DNA of 64,000 nucleotides from NCBI RefSeq assembly GCF_051020985.1, contig NC_135002.1, positions 1,612,001 to 1,676,000 on the forward strand, read 5' to 3'. Below are positions 11,641-25,100 of this stretch, in pieces. The stretch is from Nomia melanderi. Its lineage: Eukaryota > Arthropoda > Insecta > Hymenoptera > Halictidae. The translations under genes were made by a program, and so were the position numbers. The number at the start of each line of letters is the position of its first letter. Position 1 is the first letter of the stretch. The notes under the pieces were generated by a model, which had not been told where the DNA came from, did no database searches, and saw nothing but the letters and a program-made list of their open reading frames with translations.

Positions 11641-12590
11641 TCGGTTGGCAACGGCTCAAGCCCCGTCGAAAGTCAAACAATCCCGGGGCGTGTACCGGCG
11701 ACATTGACCTTCGCGTCACGTCGACGCCGCCGCTCTTTCTCTCGACGTCGCTTTTCTCGAAAATAGTTTGGATTTCTACCGGGACGCGCGAGCGCGCGTC
11801 GCGGTTACCAATGCCCCGCGTATTTAGGTTCGGCGGATATCGCGCGCTTAATCGGCGACCCACGCCCAGCCCGACTTAATTGCAGCCCCGAGGCGAGCTG
11901 TTGCACCGGCCGCTGCAAGAATGCGTTCCCCGGTCCCGGCCAGGTTTCGCTTTTGATCTTGCTGTTCGACTGGTTCCGACGACATTATTGTTAGTAATTT
12001 ATTGCGTGGGACTAGCGGAGATATTATCGTCCGAGTAAAAGAGACGAGAACGAATGGTTCGAACTATTCAAACTTTAGACTGTATATGGATCTCGGAATC
12101 TATTCATTTGAGTCGATTCAATGTCCAGACAATTCATAAATTAATATTCTGAAATGATTATACATACTCTGAAGCTGTAAGAACTTCCTGATTTTGGAAA
12201 ACTGGGTAAGTCCTTCAATATCATTTATTCCACAAAAGTCCATCAATAAGAATATCATTTATTCCATAGAAATGTACAAAAATCAGGAAACATCGAAAAA
12301 TCGGCTTCATTAGCCACGCATTTTCATTTACTTCTCAACAGTCTAAAAAACCGGGTGAGTCCATCAATAAGAATATCACTTATTCCATAAAAATATAAAA
12401 AATCAGGAAACATCCAAAAATCGACCTCATTAGCCTCATTAGCTTCAATCACTTCTTCCTCAACAATCCAAAAAACCACCGGCTACCATAAGCTCAAAGT
12501 CCACTAAATGTCAGAAGACACACTAAGGAAAGCTAATCGAGCTATTCAAGACCCTAATCAAGCTCCAGTTTGACAGCAGTCCGACATGAT
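11640..12590. other. spacer between RBM19 and Cht6
   Basis: 11640-11960 is GC- and CpG-rich and may be regulatory. 12000-12580 is AT-rich and includes a 120-bp tandem duplication: gtccatcaataagaatatca begins near 12238 and again near 12358, followed each time by the same 60-bp tract (12236-12475). No coding feature is supported. Confidence 0.5.
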
Positions 12591-13126
12591 CCTCTCTAAA
12601 TCTAGCGAACACGAGACGAAGGCGCGGCTCGGTATTTGCATACATTCCGTCCGTTCGAAAACAGCTTTTCCCAAAAATAAAGATAGCCCGTGGTTATCAG
12701 CGTCGAAAGAAGCCAGCTAACCAGGCAGCCTCGGTGGAGGGAAGAAATGTTTTTCCTTTCACCTGCGTGTCCGAGAGGAACACGGCGAAGGAGGAGGAGG
12801 AGGCGGTGCGGGGGAGGAGGGGAGGAGAGAGCTCGAGGAGGCGGAGAGACGACCCATGAAAGTAACAGTGCCTTCTCCCGGGCGAAACTCAGTCCGAGTC
12901 TCCCAGCCCTGGAGAACGGTGCGCGTGTCCTGTTGTCTCTCAGTCAGTGAGGTGGTGCCGGAGCCGACAAGGTCGCGTGATACACCCGTGCCACCGGAAA
13001 CCGTTCCGCGAACATTTTTCCGACCGGGTACCACCGTCCCCGCGGACCGATATGTGCACGACCTGATCGAGGGATCAGCAACGAGAACGATCGATGAGAA
13101 AGGATAGCTACCGTGGATCCGCTAAA
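12590..13126 (+). promoter_or_regulatory. Cht6 promoter and 5' leader
   Basis: This GC-rich block includes a purine-rich GGAGG tract at 12785-12845. A TCAGTCAGTG string near 12937-12950 resembles the arthropod initiator TCAGT and is my best guess for a transcription start. The leader runs to the ATG at 13127 (context ctaaaATGG). No TATA box is visible. Placement of the start site is inference. Confidence 0.4.
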
Positions 13127-16100
13127 ATGGACTGGGTAAGTCGGGGAGGGTCAAGGGTTGAAGGTTGAGTTGCGATGTTGAGGAAGATTTCGGAGGGAGT
13201 TATTTAGTTGACGTTGGAGGAATTAACTATGTACTGGGAAGTTTCTCGTTAGGAATATTGGACATTTTTTAACTAGACACAGACAATATTTTTTTAAATT
13301 GACTTAAAGAAAAGTTGCATGTGAATTGAGAAACAAAGATTTTCATTCCAATATTTTACACATCGATGCATTATGTACAGTTGAATAATATTAAATTCTT
13401 TAGTTTTACTACATGAGATCAAGTGACTGAGAGTCACCTCTCGAGTGCAAAGGGTTAACTCTGCACTCGGAGGTTTCTGGTTAGGAATATTTAACCCTTT
13501 GCACTCGAGGGGTGACTCTGTCATCACTTGATCTGATTTGCAAAATTATGAAGTCTTGTATATAATATTAAGCTTTGTATGATGCATCAATATGTGGAAT
13601 ATTGAAATAAAATAACTTTATATATGTTTCCTCGTTAATTCATTTCAAAGAACTTCTTCTGTATCTCATCGCAGAGTATTGAATATTTTAGTGAAAAACT
13701 TTCGAGTGCAAAGGGATAACACTAGATTTTCGAGTCAGTTTGATTCATATTGAATTTTATTAGCTGTTTAGATTTCTTAGATTTAAATGGACGATCAATC
13801 TTTCTGGGAACGATAGGATAAATTATAAATGTTCGTAAATCTAGTGTTAACGTTGTTTGAAGATCTTTGAAAGTAAGTTGGGGGAAGTCACAAGTGCATT
13901 CAGGAAGAAAGAATATTCTAATATTTTATGTATCGAGAGGTTATATGAGGATCGATATCAAATGGATTTTATAGTTTGATTTTGTCAAACCAGAGGGTAG
14001 TTGTGAAAGAACATAGGAACAAGGGTTAATTTGCTCGAGTTAACTCTGATCCGTTTCAATCCTGTGTAGAGATAGACTCCACGTTCAGTTTAGTATAGTT
14101 GAGTGGTAATAATAATAACAAATCGTATGTATAAAACCATGATAATCAAAAGTAGAGGAATATCAAATGGAAATTTGGAATATTGATATTTGGTTACGAT
14201 TATGTCCATAAAACAGAGAAGAAAATAAGATAAACCTCTTTGTCGTGTAATTACCTTGGTCGTCCATTTTCCGTGTTGTCCTTTGATCGAATGAACGTCT
14301 GCTCGAAGGTTGAGACTTCATTTTACGGTTGCAGCGTCGTGATGCAATCTAGAGAGGATTGATACGCTTGAGGATCCTGCGAGAGGAGATAGAGTTTCGA
14401 GTTGGCTTGGCTTTCAGGTTGAGGCTTGGTTGACCTTCGGAAGGCCGCTTTCGAGTGGTCGGTGGTGTTTAGATTCGACGTTCGGACATTCTTGCTCTAA
14501 CTGTGGAAGTGGACAAATGAAAAGTTCCTTGAGAAAAGAGAAGGGTACTTCTATTTTCTTAGAACCTCGATGTCGTGCCGCAGAATTTATATATTGCCAA
14601 AGAAAGTGTCTAAAATTCAGTATGCGTTAGATTCTTCCGCAAACTCAGCGTTAACCCTTTGCAAAATGAGAAAAACTGACATCTAGATATTCATCGTACT
14701 CAAGTGAAACTATTTATTTCCAAAATCATTCCAAGTATTCAATGCTTTCAAGGTATTAACACTAGCTTCACGAAACGCGTCGCTTTGACGCATATAGAAT
14801 TTGATAAACATTATTTACTAAATATTTACCTCGATTTTGATCGATGCAACTACAAGAATATGTATCGCAAATGTCTATTTTAAAACCCCTAATTTCTAAG
14901 ATCTAAACGAATGAATATTCACTGTGCTGGGAACAACAGAATAAACTACAATAAACGTCGTAAACCTAGTGTTAATAACTGCGAAACAAACAAATCGAGA
15001 CCAGTCATTTTGACTAGTTCTAGTATCAAGCGATTGAATATAATTCAGTTTCACAGCCGAAGGTTCGTAGATTTCAAAGCACCTTCGTCGAGCATGGCTC
15101 GCCTAGCTCGCAGCTCGGCCGTCCCGTTCGGAGACTTCAACGCCGGGTCAGGAGATGCGCGCCGCTAGCCGGCCGAAGAGGATCACGTCGGGCGACGCGA
15201 TCCTCCTCGAAACGACGGCTTTGAGAGCGCGGCTGTCTGAATGGATCGAATCTTGCGAAATCCATCTGGGTCGTTGATCGATTCCACTTTCTCCGTGTCC
15301 CTCGGACACGGACACGCGTTCCTCTGCGTTCGCGTCGCGAGGAAAAGAGAACGCGAGGAATTCTGGTCGCCTGGCCGGGGCCGGTCCGTCGTTTTCGACG
15401 CTTCGAAACTGGAACCCGGCTCGGATCTCGTTCGAGGGCGCGATCTGCATGCGTATCGAATACCTGGGAACGATCGTCGGCTTCCTGGCTGGCGGAGGGG
15501 GAGGAAATCTACCGGTTATTCGAGACACGCCGCGCGCGCGGTCCGCTTCCAGCGACAAGCAAACAAGGAGCGAACGTGTGTAGCAATTCGAGATTGCAAA
15601 ACTGCCGAGGCCGGCCGACCGGGCTGGGAAACGGGCTGAGAGACGAAACCCTGCTGGGAGACTGCTTTCCGAAAATCATCGCTTTTCGGATGCTGTCGCT
15701 TACTTTTGGTCGAGCTTCTTCCAACAGGTCTGTGGGACTCGTTTGGACGATCTGTTGCGTTCTGGTGAAAAGGTGCAGAGTGAGGAAAGTGTAAAGGGTC
15801 ATTTCTTTTGGAAGCTGCTTTGATCTTATTGGTAGATGATTGGTTCTGGTTACTTGGTGGTGAAATGAATATTGTTAGAAGGAAATGAAAGTAGATCTAA
15901 TCGCAGTTTCCTCTGAATCTTATCGTCTGTCTTTGTTAACTCTACGAATGTCGGTGTTATGAGAAGGTGAAATTGTAATGTTTCACATTGTAACTAGGTT
16001 GCAAAGGAATGGTTTGATTAATTAAACAGCAAGAGATCGGTACGTAGTTTCCTCTTATTGTTATTTAATCCTTTGCACTCCACTGGCTCTGCTCTAGATA

Positions 16101-19100
16101 CAAATTGCACAATTCTTCTCCTTATTCGAAGAAAGCGAATTGACAAAGGAAACTAAAAGTGAATCCGTGAACTTTCCTTTTTCTAAACGAAATTTTAGGT
16201 TCTTGGAAGTTCCTCGATAGAAATCGGCTACTAATGATATTCAATTTATCTTCATCTGCCAAAGGTCTTATACATTTCAAAGAATCTTCGTCAAAGGATT
16301 AACTCTAGCTACATTTCGCCGAAGCCCAACCCTTAAATGTCATTCCCAGAACAAACTTTCGATCCTCTATCGCCACCAGGAAGAAGTTGACACCTTAAGG
16401 ACGGATGACTCGATGTTACGTCAAGTCGACTGTTCCCTGTAGAAAGTACATCGGTTGAAATTCAGAGAAAGGGGCCGAAGTAATTCCGCATATTTTGAAC
16501 GAAGAACAGTCGAGCGATTCGAGTGTCCGGCGGTTGACACGAATTTCCGTTTACCAGAGTACAAAAGAGTGTCGCAGAAGCCCGCGGGGTTTACGTAACT
16601 AGAAATTCGAGCGCCGCGGGCGATTTTCGGGAACAAGAAAGAGCCAACGGTAGCTCTCGATTGGAAATAATTGTGCAACGTTCGAGGACGCAGGCGAGAT
16701 TCGTGGGCTTTCCAGCGGCTCGCTTTCACGAGGACTCGCTCGGAGATTCGGAGGAAAGTTTCCCGCGTCGCGAACGAATTCACCCTTCGCGCTCGGCTGT
16801 TGTGGAAATGAAACTAGAGCAGTTTTATGCATTGTTATAATGGCTGACGGATTGAAGATTTATTACACGTATTGTTCGCGCGAAACGATTGTTCTCGCGA
16901 TTCGGTCTGCCATTTTGTGAACTAATGTACTTGAATTGTTGGACATTAATTTTCAGTAGGATTACTATCAAAATTGGTAGGAGTTGCTGACGTATTACAG
17001 AACTATGTGGAGTGCTAAGGGTTAAGTATCAAATTTTATAGTTTTACTGCGCAAAATCAATTAGTGAGTGAGAGGCACCTCTCGAGTGCAAAGGGTTAAA
17101 GGAATCTCTGAGTGCAAAGGGTCAGCTTCGGTCACGGCGCGAAGGAAACCGAAGGAAACGGCGGAAAGGTTCTCACGGACGTTATCAGAGTCGCTGACCT
17201 TCGAGATTTCGCGAGGCTTGACCTTCGCTGAGAGAAGGTTCGACGGTATGCGAGAGGAGACGAAAGCTCCGGGGTCGAGGAGGAGAAAGGGGAGAGGGGT
17301 GGATGAAAATAAGAGGAGAGGACGACTGCGAAAAAACCGGTGGATGGAGGGAGGAAGGTCAGCCGGTGACCTTTCCTCGGAGACACGCGGGACTGATCTT
17401 CTCCGAGTTGGTTTTGTCCGGTTAATCGTCGATGGCAACCCTCTAGATGTAAATTATTCCATTGTAATGACAATCCAGTTGGAAATGCTAGGTTGATGAG
17501 ATTTCATAATTTTATGGTTGACATTCGATTTTATTTCGTTGGTAAAACGTATTGTAACTAATTCTATTCGGTATCGTAACGCTAGTAATGTATAAAAATA
17601 AATATTTATTGCTAACGTTCCATCTAACATTATAACATCATAACATTTTATTCAGCATATATATATATATATATATGAAAATTAATAATACAAGTTCGTT
17701 AGGTTTTCGACTCTCTCTCGTTCTTCGTTGCGGTATCGTTTGTTTTCTGTGACCTTTTTCTTGTTTTTTTCGTTTAATTGGGTTTTAGTATTATTATTGT
17801 TTTAGAATTTTTTTAGTATTATTATTATTATTATTTTAGTATTATTTTAGTATTATTATTATTATTTTTAGTATTATTATTATTTTAGGATTCAGATTGG
17901 TTTGGAAATCAAAATTCGATCGGTTTTTAGTTCTCTTCCGTTTATTTTACCGTTTTATCCTTCTTTCTTTATTTCGACAGTACTTTTCCTCTGCTTCGTG
18001 TAATTCGGTTTCGGTATATTTCAAATTCCTTGGAGAACTCCAAGATCCGTTTTCAGTTGTCATTCGTTCGTCGTTTTTGCTCTGTTTCGCCGCTTCTTCG
18101 TTCGCGTCGTGGTTTCAGTAGAATTCAGGTTGAGCTGGAAATGCGAATGTCCTCCCGCTCGGGAGGTCGTGAAAGCAGGATCGCCGGATCGGCCGGGAAT
18201 GCAGATCCTGGCTGCGAGTCTAAAGGTCCTTCGGTGACTCAACCGGAGAAATTCCTGGCTAAGACTAGCGGGACGAAGAAAGCGAACAGAGTGCGTCGGT
18301 GGGATCGAGCGAACAATATCGGTTGACACTAGAGACTATTTCGTAATAACCATCAATCGTTCGTGCCACTGCAACAGTCGGAGCCATTCTTAACCTCGAA
18401 ACTAAAATAACGCTCACGATTAACGAGTCCGAATCCTCGCGAATTTATAACTTCCAAAACTCTTCTAATTTATGCTCATCTTTGCGGACGAAGAATTGTT
18501 AAACTACAAAATATTTTACAGATATTAGATTAGACATTGAATGACCCTTTGAACTCTATGCTCCAATATCGCACCAGTTATATTAAATATTTTAATGAAT
18601 CTCAAAGAAACTACCCTAAAATTATTCGATTTTCCGCGCATTCAAATTTTTCACTAAGGAAAATAAAAGATTCACATTTGGCGTTCCAAATATGAAAGGT
18701 CTCAGCAAAATGTCGACGCGAAGGGTTAAAGTTCCTCAGAGATCCACCTCTCAACCCTCTGCACGCGAGAGGTGACTCTCGGTCACCGCTTGATTCCATA
18801 CAACGAACAATTGCCCCGCGGCAATTAGGGCCGGCAGAGAGGATTTCATTAGGGGCGTAATTGTTCCATTAGTTTCCTGGTAAACAGAGCGAGAGAGGGA
18901 TAAAGAGACGGAAAGAGAGCGAGGGAGTGGCGGGAGGCGAGCGAGCGAGAGAGGGACAAACCAGGCGCAGCCTCGAAGCGAATTCCGCGGAAAGTAAAAG
19001 TGACCGAGCCACGCTAGATTTATCCGCTGGCAAAAGATCGAGGCGATTTTACTTTCGATCCCCTCGGCTCCGTTGGGATGCGAATTTATTCGTTTCGTTC

Positions 19101-22100
19101 GCCGGCTCGATTATCGCGGCTCGGGATCGGTTCTTCGTTCGAACGATCGGTCGCCGTTGCTGGATTCCGTCGTCTGTCCTCTGGAATTCACGTCCTTTCG
19201 AATCATCGCGGCTCTCGAATTTTATTACTCGACGGAGGACTTCCACGATGATTCGAGTAGAAACGACTGGTCTCGATTGTTCTGTTTCGCAATTATCGAT
19301 ATCTCAACCCTTAGCACTCCAGGTTTTGTAATCTATCAGCAACTGCAACTAATTTTTATAGTATTCCTAGCGAAAATGAGAAATGCTATAACATTTCATC
19401 GATCTTTTATTTTCCTTGTTAGTAGAAAATTTGGATGTGTGGAAAATTTAATAATTTTAGGGTAGTTTCTTTGATTTATTAAAATATTTAATATTATGAC
19501 TGGTGCGATATTGGAGCCTACAGAGTTCAAAGGGTTGAAAGCATTGAATATTCGAAACGATCTTGGAAATAAATAGCTTTGTATTAAATCCTCGGTAGTT
19601 CTAGTGTTAAAAATGTAATTCGAAGAAGAGGATTGAGATACGGAGCGGTGTTTCTTGGGAAATACTCGGGAGCGTTATACTTTGTATATATTATTCGTGT
19701 CGTGCGCGTGCTGCGCAACGTTGCACTTTCGAGTTTCTCACGAATGCATACAAATGTAGTCCAGTTGTTAGTTCAAGTATTCGTTTAGAACGGATAGCTG
19801 GAGTTCTTGGACTTTTTGAAATTTCTGCGCGAAAATTCTTTCTTTTATGTGAATGATTTTGTCAGATTCTGCTTGTTTTACGGAGCTGATCGGTTTGATG
19901 AATCCCCTTGGTATAACAGTTAGTTGTGTAATGAATAATTTATTGAAAAATTCTAGGCATATTCTATGCATATATTTGCTATATAATATAATAATTGATA
20001 CCAGAAGAATATCAAGTCATCTAAGTTCAAAGGAATCGAGTAATTTATGTGTATTAGTCTCTAAAATGCACATCAGTCTGAGTCGCTATTAAAGTCAAAA
20101 GGTTAAACTCTCGATTAGTAGGTATAATGCAAATATTTCGTTCATTTGTATTTTTAGGGGAAGGTTCGTTTCCTGCAGGTTTCCTTGACGTCGTTCGAAG
20201 TCTTGATAAATGAATCACGCGATTGGATCTTTTTTAAAACCGCGACTTTGTCCGCGATGACCCCCAAATCAGCTTGTTCACCTCTACGACTGGTCTACCT
20301 GGCCCGCTACTGGATCCAGGACATTCAAGGTTGAGTCGAAAGGAACCGACCACTTTTTCTTTCCATTCCAACTCGCGAGTGCCCGAAATAACGCGGACAG
20401 GTTCTCGAATGTACGTCTTGGCTCTTGTTTTCCTTTCAAAACCACAAGTGAAATTATTTCCCTCGTTGCAGCCATTCAAAAACAGATTTAGTCTCTGAAA
20501 ATATATATTCTTCACTTATATATATATTACATATAATTCTATATAATTAATATACTCTTAATTCTTGGTATACTACTCGCGCCTGTTTCTCTTAAACGTT
20601 TGAAATAACACTCGTAAACCGAGAAGCAATTAACTGAGAGTTAAATTATTTCCACCAGGAATCCACCTGTATCGGCAATTTCTAATTTATTTACTTTCTC
20701 GTGCGCCACCGATTACCATTACCATCTTGTTTTATTTCCCTTGATGCCTCGCGATTAATATCACCTAAATATTCAGTGGTATCGTAATGAAGTTTCCGAT
20801 TTCTTACTGACTAATCGACATTCGATTTTTTAAAATAAAATATGATATATGCTTGATTTGGTGAATTTCGAGCGCAGAACCTGCTGCAAGTTCATTGTGC
20901 GATGAGTTCACCGGGCGAAATGCAAAGTGGAACGATGATTGATATTCCGTTAAAGATCACGGGATCAATGACGCACCGGTCAACGGTACATCGAGTCATC
21001 CGCGGCGTCAACGAGCCGTTCAAACCGCGGACCGAATGCAAACAAGCCGGCGCGACCGCTCGAAATAATCGGCTGGCGACGATTACGCAACCTGATCTCG
21101 TTCCCATGCAACGTTGCGGACGGTCCCGTAATTCCCCGACCGTTATGGATCATAAGTCGCGCGACATTTTCGATCCACGCTCGTTAATTCCTACGTGTTA
21201 GTGAAGTGCCTTTGCACAACCCTCCTCGGTGTAGTGGTCGTAGAAACCAGTCGGGACAGGCGGTAAATTGTATAAGCTGATGCGGTAATTACATAATTTC
21301 CCATTTAATTGCCAGGATATTGGAAATTGCGTAAAACATTGTTGTCTATTTGTTGCGTACGTGTCGCAGATGTAATGAAAGAGAAGTGGTTGCTTTAATA
21401 TCTTAGTGCAACGACGAATTCGTAATTCGATTGGTGGAATGATTGGAATTGCCTTAGACTTCCTATCGATTCTTTTATGGAGTATTAAAAGTTCATTCAT
21501 TATTTTCTACAAATATCCCAAAGATAGAAAACTAGTAAATTCGATAAGTGATCTCAGTAGTCACTTCCTAGTTGAATCATTGAAACATTAAACCGACTCA
21601 TTGTCTTTAATACTCCAAAGACAATAGAAAAGAGTTCGAAACAGGAAAATTCGATAAGCGATCGCAACAGTCACTTCCCAGTTCAATTGTTAAAACATTA
21701 ACAATTGCGTAATTTATTACTTCCTACTGATACCCCGGAAACGGCAGAGAAGAGCATTAAATTCTCAAACTCGACTGAACAATTACTTCACGACTCGATT
21801 GACGAGGTAATGGAAATTGCACAATTCATTACTCCTCGCCAGTTTCCCAGGACAGAAGAGAACTATTTAAATATCAACAGCAGATAAAGAAAAGCAATCT
21901 CTTTATGTTGTTCTCGTCGTCGCCGCGGATCGAATAGTCGTTCGGCGAACCGCCGGCCGGCGAGATTTACGAGCGACGCCGGCGCACAGTGCGATGCGGG
22001 CATTGAAGTCTCCGAGCCGGCCCGTAAAACGCGACTGCCCTCCGAGCAATGCCCGAACGTTTCGACGCGACTTTCGCGGCCGAGTTCATTGAATTCTCGG

Positions 22101-25100
22101 CCAAACGGCCGGACGAAATATCGTCGACCTTCTTTCCGATAACTGGCTTCCACTTCATTCCCGCTCATTAACTCGATCCCATTATTTCACCCGCCACTCG
22201 TTCGGCGGAAGAAAAAGAAACTTTCCTCCGAGCTCGATTCTCGTTTAATTTCGTCCCCGGGGAAATGAATTCCGCGTCGAGTCCAATTCATCGGGGAATT
22301 TCAAAGCGGCGTTAGCCGAATGGTAATTCGATGCAAATGATATGCATTGTGGGCTTTCGATAAAGCGCGTAATTATGCAATTCCAGCCGTCACCGGTATT
22401 AATAGCGTGCCGCATTCCACCCTCTAAATTTCCCTGCTGAGAGCCGTTAGCGATAGCGATCGTGAAATATCAATATTAATGCGAAGTAAATGGATAAATG
22501 GGAAATGTTGAATATTGTTATTATCGTAGTATAATTAGTGATTACGGTATTACTGATCGTCAAATACATCGCCATTTGATTTCATACAGTAAAACTATAA
22601 AATTTGATACTTAACCCTTAGTCCACATAGTTTTGTAATATGTCAGCAACTCCTACCAATTTTGATAGTAATCCTACTGAAAATTAACAATGTTATAACA
22701 TTTCTGAGACCTTTGATTCCCTTCTCGGTACAAACTTTCTATATTTGGAAAATCTAATAATCTCAAGGTAGTTTTCTTAAGATTCATTAAAATATTCAAT
22801 ATTAGAACCGGTGCAATATTGGAGTCTACAGAGTTCAAAGGGTTAATATTAAACTTTGTACAATGCATCAATTTGAGAAATATTGAAATAAAATAGCTTT
22901 GCTCCTCAATTTAAGTGTGATTTCTGGTCGAGTTAGTTTCACAAAATATCATCTCATCGGAAAATGTTAAAATATTTCCAACGAAAAACTTCCGACTACA
23001 AAGGGTTAATATTCTAAAAGTGTTCAAATCGAAGTAATATTCTGACGACTACCATCGAATATCGCCGACGAATGAAACGGATTTCCTGGAAGCCAACGGG
23101 ATTCCGTGACGCGGCGGGACGCTTTCGGTTCCGGTTACGAAACATTTCGGAAAGGAACTGGCCCGACGAGCAGGTGGTTTTCGCGCGTTACGAGCCGCCG
23201 CGATCTCCCGGCTTCGTAGAAAGTGATTTGACATTTAGAAGGGTCCGGGGGGAAGGGAATTTTTCGAGAGCCGGCGGCCTCGCGCACGCTCGACGCGTGC
23301 CCGACCGATTCCTTCTATCACGATCTCGTTCCCCGGCAGCTTTCTCGCGGTGGAACTCGTCGGGTCTTTTCATTTAATTATATACCATTTATTTATCGGG
23401 GAAAAGTCGCAAACCCGACAACCGTTTGAAAAATTACGCCCGCTAATCGGCGCGATCGGTTTCACTCGCTTCACGGTTTGCCGGAGAGAATGATTCCTCG
23501 TCGGAAAAACGATCTCGAAAGTCGAGATGATACTTGCAAATGTTTATCGATGGATTCGTCGAATGTTTACGAGGAATGGTATCGGAGTTTACAGAAATGA
23601 TGGAAAGTCGGAGCGATGTATTTGATGGAATGTATTCATTGATGGGATTTGAGAGGATTCCGTTACGCAGATGTAGATACAAGAAGATGAACGATACGGG
23701 TTCAACGTGAACACCTACACGGTCTTCACATTTTGCCTAACTTTCACTCGAGTACAGGTGACGCATCTCTCGATGCGAAATCAGGAATTAATTCTCCGCT
23801 TTGTGGCGAGGATGTTTCGTCATCGAGCTCGTTTATTATTCCATAATATGAATTCTATAATGTAGGAAACGTAAGTGCCTCGGCAGTTCAACGTAACAAC
23901 CCGAACACAGAATTACTTCCGTACCCCTAAAAACCATAAGATCTTCATTCGATTTTTCTCATTCTTCAAAATATAATTCAACAACACCCGAAACCTATAT
24001 AAAATCCAAAGACACCATCAATCTTAAAAAAAGAAGGTTGCAACTCTAAATTTCTGAAGCATTCGTCAACTTGAACACAGAATTACTTCCGTACTCCTAA
24101 AACCCATAAAATCCCACTTCATTCAATTTTTCTCATTCTTCAAACTATAATTCAACAACACCCGAGATCTATGAAAAATCCAAAAGCCCTATAAATCTTG
24201 AAATCATCACGAATCCTGAGAAGTATTGTATAAACCCTTCGCAACGCGTCTCATTAGCCGAGCGCAGAGTCGTTCAGCCATTACACCTAACAAACCGCGC
24301 ATTCCAGTTCCTCAAACGAACTGCATTTACACCGTCGCATTTACACCCGGTGCCATTTCACGGTTTCCATTTCCCCAAACAATCGCGCCAGACGCATTCC
24401 GGCGCGACCGGCATTCCGAGCGTAAAGGGTTGCTCCGAGGAGTTCCGCGGCGGTTGCGCGCGAGAAGGAAACCGCGGGGAAATCCGCGAATTCCTCGGCG
24501 AACGGGCGCGGAATGCGCGATCTCGCGCGATAGCTGGCCCAACCGTTTCCCCGCAGCCTCCCCCGTAAGCACCGGCTAATTGTTCCATCGCATCGCGCCG
24601 TGAGGTAACGCAACGCGAACGTAACGCGCTCGCCGTCCGAAACGGCGCGAGAAAGTCGCCGCGTGCGTTCTTTCTTCTTTTGCTTTCTCTTCGCCGAGGG
24701 TTACGCAACCGGGGAAGGGACGGGCGGGTCTGGTGTCGCGGGCCCGTGCTCATAATCGCGGATCATCCTAAGTGTCCTCGATTAAGTAGCAGCCGAGCGG
24801 TCCGTAATTAATGGAGCTTGCCGCGTAGCAGGTCTCGCGGTTACGACGTTCTCCGGTATGTTGCAGTTGAGTTCTGCGCTTCGAGTTTGATGTTTTGGAG
24901 GCTTTGGAGGTTTGAAGAGTTGACGTTGTGGAACTCGTTGTGGATGCTTTGGAACTTTGGAGCTTTGAAGCTTTGAAGCTTTGAAACGTTGAAGCTTTGA
25001 AGTGTTGAAGTGTTGAAGCATTGGAACGTTCGAACTCTGGAACTATAAAGCTTTGACACTTTAAAACTTTGATGCTTTGATGCTTTGGAGCTTTGAAGCT

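Noticed and set aside
15148..15639. Overlapping 130-codon frames on both strands in a GC-rich block of Cht6 intron 1
   Set aside because: Frames of similar length on both strands at once, no motif, no splice sites; the same pattern recurs in every GC block of the intron.
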